A stretch of 64,000 bases of DNA from JAYENK01 sp034722035. Lineage in GTDB: Bacteria > Patescibacteriota > Patescibacteriia > Patescibacteriales > UBA12075. The first letter of the stretch is position 1. The number at the start of each line of letters is the position of its first letter. The translations under genes and the position numbers were made by a program. The stretch lies in contig JAYENK010000036.1 in assembly GCA_034722035.1 (NCBI GenBank), forward strand, positions 5,479 to 69,478. Reading direction: 5' to 3'. The notes below the pieces were generated by a model. The model made no database searches. It was not told where the DNA came from and saw only the letters and a list, made by a program, of their open reading frames with translations. Shown here in pieces: positions 26,412 through 34,502 of the stretch.

Positions 26412-29400
26412 TTAAAGGTTTTTTTTAAAATATTCTCTTGCACTTTGGAATATTTGAAGCCATGGAGAACACTCAAGGTTCTTCAATCCATCAGGAACCC
26501 ATCCCCATTGCCACATATGAAAACTTCGGTCAATCGGATGAGGCATACACACGGTATGACGACCGTCGGAACTTGTTAGTCCAGCGATTCCAAATGGTGA
26601 TCCATTGGGATTTGCCGGATACTTTGTTGTGACAACCCCCTCACTGTCAGTATAAACCATTGAAACTAAATTTTGTTTTATAATTTCTGTCAAAATACTT
26701 TCATCGGGAAAATAAGCTCTTCCCTCTCCATGAGCCACCCAGACTCCAAGTACCGAGCCAATCATTTTCTGAAAAAGAATTGATGGGCTTTCTGGTATCT
26801 TTACAGTCACCCAGGGTGATTCAAATTTACCTGACGCATTCTTTACAAAACGCGGTTGTTTTTCAGGCTCAATCCCCCTCCATGGAACCAAGCCAAGTAA
26901 AGCGTCCTTCTGACAGCCGTTGCATACGCCAAGAGACAAAGTATTAGGTCGATCGAAAAAACGTTGATGCATTTCCCATACCTTTTTATTAAACATCATC
27001 TTGGCCGCAAATCCTTTTGCACTTTCCGGAACATCCTTATGAGAAAACCCGCCCGGTGTAACCAGAAACAAATAGTCGTCCAAAGTAGCTTTTCCAGAAA
27101 TCAAATCTGTCATATGAACATCATATGGGTCAAGACCAGCTAACTCAACCGCCGAAATCATCTCTTCATGGCCGTTTGTTCCCTCATCACGAAGGATTGC
27201 TGTTGGAAATTTTTTGGCATTAGCCATAACTTTAAGTATAGTTGGCTTCGGATCAAAAGAAACAAAATATTTGGGACTTTTTGCCTCATTCAGATTTTTA
27301 TACTTCTCCTTTGCTGTTTTAGGGTTTGATTGCTGCATTTCCATTTGGCAAGAAGTTTCCATCCACCATTCGCGCAATGTAGTCATTGGCATGTCAAGCT
27401 GCTTATCTCCATTGTACTCAAGGGAAATATTACTGGCTGTAGTAGTTTTACCTACTGTCTGAGATGGCACACCTACCGAATCTAACATTTCCATAACTAT
27501 GTCAAAATGCTTTGATTCTACTTCATAAATCAAACCGGCTTCTTCGGCAAACATCTGCTGAATGACGTCATTCTTAAAGGAATGAACATTTAAATCAAGG
27601 CCACAATTTCCGCCAAATGCCATTTCTGCCAAGTTGCTTATCAATCCGCCATCACTTCTGTCATGACCAGAAAGAATAAGATCTTCTTTTATAAAATCCT
27701 GAGTCAATTTAAGCACAGCTACCAACACATCAGGTCTTTCAACATCAGGACATTCATTACCAATTTGTCCCCCATGAACATGGGCTAAGGCCGAACCGCC
27801 TAAACGAGCCTGACCGAATGATGGGTCTGCCAAAATAAGAACAGAGTCTCCTGGACGTTTAATATCAGGTGTAACATACTTTGTAATATCAGGGCATCCC
27901 ACCGAACCACCAATAACGAGTTGTCTTAATGATTTCACCATTTCATTAAGAACTTGTGTAGCCATAGACAGACTATCTTTTCCACCATCAATCGCAATGC
28001 TTAAAGCAATCATATAATCGCGAACAGCTACAGCAGTGTCATACATTGCAGCCCGCTCACCCCTCAATTTTGGCGCCCACATCCAGTTAGCAGAACACTT
28101 AATATCCCTCAAATCAGTCATAAGCCCCCAAATAATATTGGTAAGCATCTCAGTAACCGTCATTCGTCCACCAGCAGCAGGGTCAACTAAAAGTTTATAC
28201 GGCTGTTCACCAAGAGCACCGATACTGCCAACCATATCAAAATGACTGAGGGCAGTAATATTGCAATTTGCCAAAGGCAGCTGCAAAGGACCAACACCTT
28301 GTTGTAAGGCAGTACGACCAAGAACATGGCGATCAACTTTATCTACCAACCAGCTTTTACATGCGACCGAAGGTTCACGAAGAACCCAGTACAGCGCTTT
28401 TTCAAGTGTAAGACCAGAAGGTAGTTCTACCGGTTTCAAATCAGGTTTAATCCGAACATCGGAAAAAGTTTTTTGTGGCACATCGCCTTGGATAAAACTC
28501 ATATCAATGTCAACCGGGGTAGATCCATCGTTATCATCCACAACTGTAAAACGACCATCACCAGTTACTTCTCCCAGAATCTCACAATTCACATTTTCCC
28601 GCAAGCAAATCGCTTTAAACTCCTCGATTCTATCTTCGTAAATAAGAAAAGCGAAACGCTCCTGGTATTCAGCTACCCATATCTGCAAAACAGACAAGGT
28701 TGGATCACCAAGCTTTATATTTCTGATATGGACTTTTCCACCAGCTTCTTCCACAATTTCTTTCAACACATTTCCAGGACCACCCGCACCTTGATCATGC
28801 GCGCTTATAAATGGGTTATTCTCACCCATCATAACGCAAGCTTTTATAACTTCGTTTGCTTTTTGCTCCATTTCAGGATCACCACGCTGAACTGCGTTAA
28901 AATCAAGTTGTGCCTCATTCTCACCTTGATGCATGCTGGAGGCAGCTCCACCGCCAAAACCAACATTATAGGCAGGACCACCAATCTGAACAATTTTCAT
29001 TCCTCTTTCTGGTTTCCCCTTTTTTATATGCCTATCATCAATCACTCCACCGCCGCTAACATATACAATTGGCTTAATAAATTCAGTTCTTTCACCAGAC
29101 GGTAGAATTGCTCCAAACGACCGGAAAAATCCGCCCTTTGTTGGCACTCCAAAACAATTCCCATAGTCTGATACGCCATTACTTGCTTCAATCGCAATCT
29201 TCAGACTACTTGCCAAGTTGTCCGGGTACTTAAAATCGGAAAAATTCTCCTCCCAAGGAAAAACATACCCAGGAATACATAATCGTCCGACACAATATCC
29301 GGCCAGAGCATAGAGCACTTGAGAGCCTTGCCCAGCATTCAAAGCATCGCGAATCCAGCCACCCAGCCCAGTTTCAGCTCCGGGATACGGAGCAACACCA

Positions 29401-30230
29401 GATGGAAAGTTGTGAGTTTCCGCTGTAAACAGTATGTGGTAAGTAACTTTTTTTTTGGAAAAACGTGAAACTTTTCCCGGGTCATCCGGTATCAATGTCC
29501 AGCATTCAAAACCACGAATAGCACTGGCATTATCATGAAAAGCTATCACTGAATTGTCAGGATTTGCCTTCCAGGTTGACTTAACAATATCCATAAACGT
29601 TTCTGGCATTTCCACTCCATCAATTACAATCTTACTCAAAAAATCATGGTGTCGGGAATGGTTAGAATCACAATTTGCTAAGTCAAAAATTTCAACGCAA
29701 GTTGGATCTCTTCTATTTTTCTCAACAAAGTACTCCTGATATCTTTGTCGATCAAACTCGTCAAAAGGAAGACCTTTAATATCAAGTAAAGCACTTGGAC
29801 CTTTTTCCATTATTGGAACTATCCATACTTTTTCCGTTTCAATTCCAGAATCAAAAACTTCGAGAGGTTTTTTGTAAACCTCTTCTGTCATACGATCTGG
29901 TTCATCTTTTTCAAATTTATCACGATCGATTCCTTTTTTTAGCAAAAACCGTCGTGAAAATTCAATTCTACTTACCTGCGGAATACCGCAAGCGTGACAA
30001 ATTGTAACCAAATTCGTTGATTCCGGAGTAGCAAAATTCATCCGCGGACCAACCTCAAGCGTTCTGTCCCCATTTTTAAAAAAACTCTTATCATATACTG
30101 ATTTTTCAACAAACCCATCAGCCAAGATCAATTTAAGCTTTTTAAATTGTTCAATAGTAATCGGAGCCGAGGTCTCAATATTAAAACACTCTTCCACTTG
30201 TTTACCTGAACTCTTAAATAAATGAATCAT
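26412..30230 (-). CDS. purL: Phosphoribosylformylglycinamidine synthase, large single-chain form
   Basis: 1272 residues, the E. coli-like single-chain type with N-terminal PurS-like region, two AIRS-like halves and a C-terminal glutaminase. It makes FGAM from FGAR, glutamine and ATP. Seen: RNPTCVEIFDL-like RRDPTCVEIFDLANCDSNHS (about 200), FTAETHNFPSGVAPYPGAETGLGG, and the glutaminase nucleophile C1103 in LGVCNGCQKDALLG. The family's HPE triad end is H1231-P-I1233-D1234 here: the usual glutamate is Ile, with Asp one residue further. SD AAGGAG lies 7 nt before the ATG. Confidence 0.93.
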   Translation of the reverse strand: MIHLFKSSGKQVEECFNIETSAPITIEQFKKLKLILADGFVEKSVYDKSFFKNGDRTLEVGPRMNFATPESTNLVTICHACGIPQVSRIEFSRRFLLKKGIDRDKFEKDEPDRMTEEVYKKPLEVFDSGIETEKVWIVPIMEKGPSALLDIKGLPFDEFDRQRYQEYFVEKNRRDPTCVEIFDLANCDSNHSRHHDFLSKIVIDGVEMPETFMDIVKSTWKANPDNSVIAFHDNASAIRGFECWTLIPDDPGKVSRFSKKKVTYHILFTAETHNFPSGVAPYPGAETGLGGWIRDALNAGQGSQVLYALAGYCVGRLCIPGYVFPWEENFSDFKYPDNLASSLKIAIEASNGVSDYGNCFGVPTKGGFFRSFGAILPSGERTEFIKPIVYVSGGGVIDDRHIKKGKPERGMKIVQIGGPAYNVGFGGGAASSMHQGENEAQLDFNAVQRGDPEMEQKANEVIKACVMMGENNPFISAHDQGAGGPGNVLKEIVEEAGGKVHIRNIKLGDPTLSVLQIWVAEYQERFAFLIYEDRIEEFKAICLRENVNCEILGEVTGDGRFTVVDDNDGSTPVDIDMSFIQGDVPQKTFSDVRIKPDLKPVELPSGLTLEKALYWVLREPSVACKSWLVDKVDRHVLGRTALQQGVGPLQLPLANCNITALSHFDMVGSIGALGEQPYKLLVDPAAGGRMTVTEMLTNIIWGLMTDLRDIKCSANWMWAPKLRGERAAMYDTAVAVRDYMIALSIAIDGGKDSLSMATQVLNEMVKSLRQLVIGGSVGCPDITKYVTPDIKRPGDSVLILADPSFGQARLGGSALAHVHGGQIGNECPDVERPDVLVAVLKLTQDFIKEDLILSGHDRSDGGLISNLAEMAFGGNCGLDLNVHSFKNDVIQQMFAEEAGLIYEVESKHFDIVMEMLDSVGVPSQTVGKTTTASNISLEYNGDKQLDMPMTTLREWWMETSCQMEMQQSNPKTAKEKYKNLNEAKSPKYFVSFDPKPTILKVMANAKKFPTAILRDEGTNGHEEMISAVELAGLDPYDVHMTDLISGKATLDDYLFLVTPGGFSHKDVPESAKGFAAKMMFNKKVWEMHQRFFDRPNTLSLGVCNGCQKDALLGLVPWRGIEPEKQPRFVKNASGKFESPWVTVKIPESPSILFQKMIGSVLGVWVAHGEGRAYFPDESILTEIIKQNLVSMVYTDSEGVVTTKYPANPNGSPFGIAGLTSSDGRHTVCMPHPIDRSFHMWQWGWVPDGLKNLECSPWLQIFQSAREYFKKNL

Positions 30231-30284
30231 TTCTTGTCTCCTTTTTTTAATACAGTTAAATTTTCAATGAACCATTTTGTGTGA

Positions 30285-30313
30285 ACATTAGCTTAATTTT
30301 ACTTAAATGTCAA
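30285..30313 (-). promoter_or_regulatory. purL promoter
   Basis: On the minus strand TTGACA (30313-30308), 17-bp spacer, TAATGT (30290-30285). Leader of about 50 nt to the purL ATG. I looked for a purine-riboswitch fold in it and see none; it is too short. Confidence 0.65.
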
Positions 30314-30460
30314 TGTTTTCCACATTGCAAACCGGATATAAATTTGATAAAATATTTAAGCATTCCTCTTGTTCGCTTGTCTGAGCGCAAAAAAAATATT
30401 TTTATCTAAAACAAGGTAAAATTGTCCTTTTTTTTTATATATAATAAAATAAATAATATT

Positions 30461-31039
30461 ATGTCTAAACCTAAAAAAGCAAAATCCGCGCGTCTTACTT
30501 GGGACGAGATGTTTATGAATCTAGCCGTAATCGCGTCTAAACGCACCGCCTGCAAATTTCATGAAACCGCCGCTGTCATTGTCGACAAAAACCACCGCAT
30601 TATTTCTATCGGTTATAATGGTCCAACCGCCAGGGACGTACATTGTCTGGATGTTGGCTGTGCAAAAATAGATGGTGACTCAAAAACTGGCAAACTAAAA
30701 CGCTGCCGCGGAGCTCATGCCGAAATAAACGCGATTATCAACGCTTTTGATGGCATTCGTTTACGCGGCGCTATAATTTACACTGTCTTAACTCCTTGTT
30801 ATGACTGCATGAAAGCTTTAAACAATTGTGGGGTTAAAGAATTAATTTATTTAAAAAACTATCATCGCATTCAAACCGGTGGAGAAAAAGTAGAAGATGA
30901 AAACGAATCGGATGAACTTGCGGCTGTGGCTGGTATTGCTGTTCGACAATATACCGGTGAAATCTACTCCAAATTCCCCGATGAATATAATATTATTGAT
31001 GGGGACAAAGAAAGTTGCGCGATGGGGTGCGCAAGCTAA
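30461..31039 (+). CDS. dCMP deaminase
   Basis: 192 residues from the ATG at 30461; an upstream in-frame ATG at 30422 would add a run of Phe/Ile/Asn residues absent from the family. Zinc-dependent cytidine-deaminase fold: H86-A-E88 (HAEINAI) with the catalytic glutamate, and C113-Y-D-C116 (PCYDCM). Conserved SIGYNGPTARDVHC precedes. Makes dUMP from dCMP, feeding ThyA encoded two genes downstream. First gene of a same-strand deoxynucleotide operon, divergent from purL. Confidence 0.9.
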   Translation: MSKPKKAKSARLTWDEMFMNLAVIASKRTACKFHETAAVIVDKNHRIISIGYNGPTARDVHCLDVGCAKIDGDSKTGKLKRCRGAHAEINAIINAFDGIRLRGAIIYTVLTPCYDCMKALNNCGVKELIYLKNYHRIQTGGEKVEDENESDELAAVAGIAVRQYTGEIYSKFPDEYNIIDGDKESCAMGCAS

Positions 31040-31044
31040 CAAAT

Positions 31045-31100
31045 AATTCGCGTAATTCGAATTCGCTATATTCGCATACAATTCGTAAATTCGCATTATA
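31045..31100 (+). repeat. TTCG-rich intercistronic repeat, copy 2
   Basis: About 56 bp: ATTCGCGTAATTCGAATTCG then CTATATTCGCATACAATTCG and TAAATTCGCATTATATTT, ending directly before the ATG at 31104. Shares its core with copies at 20131 and 33835. Confidence 0.85.
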
Positions 31101-31103
31101 TTT

Positions 31104-31661
31104 ATGATATTAGGAATAAAAAAACTGCACGAGCTTGTTAAAAAAGATAAGCTTGTAGAGAATCTTTGCGAACGGGAACTAAATTCACCCGAAGGGGCCG
31201 GTTTTGATTTGCGCTTGGCGGAAGTGTTTGAGCTAGATACGGCTGATGACAATTATTTTCTTGGTGTGGAAGAAAGAAATACACCGGATGTTGTGTCAGT
31301 TGCCATTAACGATAATTCAAAATCAGAAGAAGAAAATTCTTTTATTTTTGAGCCGAGAAAATATTATTTAATAAAGACAATGGAGAAAGTTAATTTGCCC
31401 ACCACTCTTTCGGGCGTAATTTTCCCCCGCACCACTCTGTTCCGTTCTGGTTTGGCATTATTCAATGGCGTGGTTCAACCGGGCTACTCCGGCGAACTCA
31501 GCTTTGGCATTTGCAATCTGGGCAAATCCAAAATCCGTGTTGCCTTTGGCGCCCGCGTTGTCCATATTACTTTTCAAGAAGTACTGGGTGAAGGTAATCA
31601 GTATAAAGGACAATGGCAAGGCGGGAGAGTGGCAACAGATAAAGTAGAAACACAGATTTAA
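31104..31661 (+). CDS. dcd: dCTP deaminase / dUTPase-superfamily protein
   Basis: 185 residues. Trimeric dUTPase-fold: ERELNSPEGAGFDLRLAEVF near the start, PRTTLFRSGLALFNGVVQPG (about 111-130) and GYSGELSFGICNLG. The GVVQPGYSGEL segment equals the substrate loop I/VDxGYxGxL. Dcd is more likely than dUTPase because of the N-terminal ILxxxEL-type helix and length, but the two cannot be separated firmly here. Either product chain ends at dUMP for ThyA. Its upstream gap is a dispersed repeat. Confidence 0.75.
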   Translation: MILGIKKLHELVKKDKLVENLCERELNSPEGAGFDLRLAEVFELDTADDNYFLGVEERNTPDVVSVAINDNSKSEEENSFIFEPRKYYLIKTMEKVNLPTTLSGVIFPRTTLFRSGLALFNGVVQPGYSGELSFGICNLGKSKIRVAFGARVVHITFQEVLGEGNQYKGQWQGGRVATDKVETQI

Positions 31662-31695
31662 ATTCTTAATTTTTAATTCTTAATTTTTAATTGCC

Positions 31696-32688
31696 ATGAA
31701 ACATCCCGAACATCAATATCTCGACCTCATCAAAGACATTAAAAAAACCGGTGCAAAAAAACCAATCTTTTTTACTCCCGAAGTCTTGGCTGAATACAAA
31801 AAAAGGGGGCAAGAAGCGCCTTATTTATTGTCTGTTTTTGGCCGTCAACATCGTTGGAATATGGCCGATGGTTTTCCTTTGTTAACCACCAAAAAAACCT
31901 TTTTTAAAAGTATTTTATCTGAGCTGATTTGGTTTTTGTCTGGTAGCACCAATATTAAATACATGGTTGACAAAAAAAATCCGATTTGGAATGATTGGGC
32001 TTGGAAACGTTATCATAAACACTGTTTGAAAAATGAGCCGGACAAAGACATGACACAAAAAGATTTTATTACTAAATTACGAGAGTTGCCAATAGATGAT
32101 CCCTGGGTAGTGGAATGGGGCGACTTACTTTATGCTTATGGTAAAATGTGGCGCCGTTGGCCCGCTTCAGACGGACGGGAAATCGATCAGCTTGCTTGGG
32201 TAATTAACGGCTTAAAAGATAAACCATATCGTAAATCATACGTAGTTTCCGGCTGGAATCCAGATTTTATCTATGCGATGGCAAGTGAAAAAAACAAAAA
32301 CGAAATTCCCCCCTTTTGCCATACCACCTTTCAATTTCAAGTAACAGATGACAAGTTAAATCTTGGTCTTTATCAACGCAGTGCTGATCTTTTCCTGGGC
32401 GTACCTTTTAATATCGCCAGCTATTCAATGTTGCTACTCATGGTATCACAGATTGTTGGAATCGAGCCGGGTGAATTTGTTCACACTTTTGGTGATGTTC
32501 ATATTTATTCCAATCATTTCAATCAACTCGATGAACAAATAAAACGAGACCCTCTCCCCTTTCCTGAATTAAAAATCAATCCAGACATAAAAGATATTGA
32601 TAATTTTACAACAGAAAATTTTGAATTAAAAAATTACAAACACCATCCCCCACTCCGCGGCGAAGTCGCAAATGTTGGTGGATTTTAA
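31696..32688 (+). CDS. thyA: Thymidylate synthase
   Basis: 330 residues. Methylates dUMP to dTMP using methylene-THF. The nucleophile is C208 in PPFCHTTFQFQV, followed by QRSADLFLGVPFNIASYSMLL and the FGDVHIYSNHFNQL end. The 5' half has the normal GRQHRWNMADGFPLLTTKKT. An insert around 115-160 (PDKDMTQKDFITKLRE) makes it longer than the 264-aa E. coli enzyme. The 34-bp spacer upstream consists of repeated TTCTTAATTTTTAA. DHFR follows after 8 bp. Confidence 0.95.
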   Translation: MKHPEHQYLDLIKDIKKTGAKKPIFFTPEVLAEYKKRGQEAPYLLSVFGRQHRWNMADGFPLLTTKKTFFKSILSELIWFLSGSTNIKYMVDKKNPIWNDWAWKRYHKHCLKNEPDKDMTQKDFITKLRELPIDDPWVVEWGDLLYAYGKMWRRWPASDGREIDQLAWVINGLKDKPYRKSYVVSGWNPDFIYAMASEKNKNEIPPFCHTTFQFQVTDDKLNLGLYQRSADLFLGVPFNIASYSMLLLMVSQIVGIEPGEFVHTFGDVHIYSNHFNQLDEQIKRDPLPFPELKINPDIKDIDNFTTENFELKNYKHHPPLRGEVANVGGF

Positions 32689-32696
32689 AAATATTT

Positions 32697-33215
32697 ATGA
32701 AATTATCAAGTATCGTCATCGTAGGTAAAAACCGTGAAATCGGTTGTAATAATCAACTTCTTTGGAATATCCCGGCAGACATGGCTCGGTTCAAATATAT
32801 CACCACCGGCCATCCTGTTATCATGGGTGACAGAACTTTTGAATCAATCGGTTCTCCCCTGCCCGGGCGCACTAATATTGTAATATCTTTAAAAAAAAAT
32901 TATAAAGCCCCGGGTTGTACAATAGCACATTCTATAGAGAATTCTATAGAATGTGCTAAAAAACATTCGCATGACCCACATTCGCAATCATGGGATGTGA
33001 ACAAAACAAACGATGACGAAGCTTTTGTGATTGGTGGCGGAACTATTTACAAACTATTCATGCCTCTAATTGATAAATTATATATCACCGAAGTTGATGA
33101 CACCAAAAAAGCAGATGTCTATTTTCCAGATTATTCAGATTTTAAAAAAGTGATTTTTGAACAAAAGCATAAAAAAAACAATTTAAAATTTACCTTCAAA
33201 GAACTTAAGCGATAA
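32697..33215 (+). CDS. folA: Dihydrofolate reductase
   Basis: 172 residues. Regenerates THF consumed by ThyA. Family elements: IVIVGKNREIGCNNQLLWNIPADM (5-28), FKYITTGHPVIMGDRTFESI, LPGRTNIVIS, and FVIGGGTIYKLFMPLIDKLYITEV (about 110-133). Residues about 76-105 form an insert (IAHSIENSIECAKKHSHDPH) encoded by a palindromic repeat also found between genes at 62033. The insert falls between the NADPH-binding strand and the GGG loop, where length variation is tolerable. Confidence 0.93.
   Translation: MKLSSIVIVGKNREIGCNNQLLWNIPADMARFKYITTGHPVIMGDRTFESIGSPLPGRTNIVISLKKNYKAPGCTIAHSIENSIECAKKHSHDPHSQSWDVNKTNDDEAFVIGGGTIYKLFMPLIDKLYITEVDDTKKADVYFPDYSDFKKVIFEQKHKKNNLKFTFKELKR
32923..32958 (+). repeat. 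Palindromic repeat inside folA
   Basis: TAGCACATTCTATAGA (32923-32938), 4-nt spacer GAAT, then its exact reverse complement (32943-32958). It is in frame and adds codons to folA. The same arms (with C for T at one position) recur at 62033-62068 outside genes. Confidence 0.85.
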
Positions 33216-33275
33216 AGGATATAGAAATCCGACTTTTACAGCTGTAGAAGTCGGATTTCTATATCAGTTGACATC

Positions 33276-33833
33276 ATGAATTTAAAAAATAAAAAAATAA
33301 TAATTATAATTGGCGAAGTGGCCAGCGGGAAAGGAACGACCGGAAAATATATTGCCAAAAGGTATAATGGTTCATTTTATCCTTCTTCGGTAATTCTTAA
33401 GCAAATCTTGGAAAAACTGGAACAAACGGTCAATCGAGATAATTATATAAATTTATCTACTTTTCTCCGGACGCAGTTTGGTGATGATTATTTGGTTAAA
33501 CCACTATCAATAATCTTTAAAAATGACGAAAACAATTTGATTGTGCTTGATGGACTTAGAAAAGAAAAAGAAATTTTAAGTTTTAAAAAATTATTTGACG
33601 TAAAAGTAATTTACATAGAATCTTCACTTGAAATTCGTTATAAAAGACTTAAAGCCAGAGCAGAAAAAGCCGATGATGCAATCAAAACTTTTAAAGAATT
33701 CAAGGCGGATCATGCAAAAGATACTGAAAAAAATATATTAAAATTCAAAAAATACGCCGACTTTACTATAATAAACGAATCTGATATAGTAAATTTGCAT
33801 AAAGAGTTAAATAATATTCAATTTTTTAATTAA
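33276..33833 (+). CDS. P-loop nucleotide kinase-like protein, first of a tandem pair
   Basis: 185 residues. P-loop GEVASGKGTTG (G13 to T21), a central VLDGLRKEKEI resembling the DG(L/I)R segment of small NMP/dephospho-CoA-kinase-like enzymes, RYKRLKARAEKADD as an Arg-rich lid, and a last strand ADFTIINE typical of the family. It follows folA and precedes a paralogue of equal length. In this operon a (d)NMP kinase acting on dTMP or dUMP would fit, but I cannot assign the substrate. A 17-bp inverted repeat (ATATAGAAATCCGACTT, 33219-33263) lies in the gap just upstream. Confidence 0.7.
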   Translation: MNLKNKKIIIIIGEVASGKGTTGKYIAKRYNGSFYPSSVILKQILEKLEQTVNRDNYINLSTFLRTQFGDDYLVKPLSIIFKNDENNLIVLDGLRKEKEILSFKKLFDVKVIYIESSLEIRYKRLKARAEKADDAIKTFKEFKADHAKDTEKNILKFKKYADFTIINESDIVNLHKELNNIQFFN

Positions 33834-33834
33834 A

Positions 33835-33890
33835 TATTCGCGTAATTCGAATTCGCTATTCTGCGCATACAATTCGTGAATTCACACTGT
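33835..33890 (+). repeat. TTCG-rich intercistronic repeat, copy 3
   Basis: About 56 bp: ATTCGCGTAATTCGAATTCG then CTATTCTGCGCATACAATTCG and TGAATTCACACTGTAATCTC, ending just before the ATG at 33897. More diverged at the right end than copies 1 and 2. Confidence 0.8.
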
Positions 33891-33896
33891 AATCTC

Positions 33897-34454
33897 ATGA
33901 CAAAGAAAAAAGTGATCGCCATTATTGGCGAACAAGCCGGCGGTAAAGGCGTCGCGGCCGATATTATTCGTAAACATTATGGCGGTTCACGCCTGACAAT
34001 TTCAAACATTTTAAGGCGTACTTTAGACTCACTTCATCTTGAATCAAGCCGAGAAAATTTAATCAACATAGCGCTTGTTATGAAAAAGGGCTTTGGCAAG
34101 GCAGTTTTGATGAATGCAATGCTAAAAGAAGTTGAAATGGAAGATGCTGATTTGGTTATTGTTGACGGATTACGCATGCCGGGTGACCCAGACCCATTCA
34201 AACGCGAATATGGAAACGATTTTAAGTTATTATATGTCACAACAGAGCAAAAAATTCGCTATGAACGCAGTGTCGGTCGTGGCGAAAAAGTTGGCGAATC
34301 CGACGCAAGCTTCAAAGATTTCCAAGCCAACGAAAACAAAGAAACCGAAAAATATATTAACGAAGTTGGTAAAAGCGCCGATTTTATCATAGAAAATAAT
34401 GGTGGCCAAAAAGAATTGGAAGAAAAAATTAAAAAGGTAATGAGCAATATATGA
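33897..34454 (+). CDS. P-loop nucleotide kinase-like protein, second of a tandem pair
   Basis: 185 residues from the ATG at 33897. The earlier in-frame start at 33876 lies inside the dispersed repeat, so I reject it. P-loop GEQAGGKGVAAD (G11 to K17), VDGLRMPGDPDPFK at the Walker B/substrate position, RSVGRGEKVGESDASFKDF lid, and ADFIIENNG at the end. Similar to the upstream gene in length, motif order and the E-x-D-A-x-x-x-F-K-x-F lid, so the two are paralogues. Substrate unknown; a role in nucleotide phosphorylation is inferred from context. Confidence 0.7.
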   Translation: MTKKKVIAIIGEQAGGKGVAADIIRKHYGGSRLTISNILRRTLDSLHLESSRENLINIALVMKKGFGKAVLMNAMLKEVEMEDADLVIVDGLRMPGDPDPFKREYGNDFKLLYVTTEQKIRYERSVGRGEKVGESDASFKDFQANENKETEKYINEVGKSADFIIENNGGQKELEEKIKKVMSNI

Positions 34455-34502
34455 TGCAAATTATACAAATGAATAAAATATTAAATAAATTTTAATTTTT
34501 CA

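Noticed and set aside
30231..30460. Purine riboswitch upstream of purL or of the dCMP deaminase gene
   Set aside because: No three-way junction or the conserved loop words; the purL leader is only about 50 nt.
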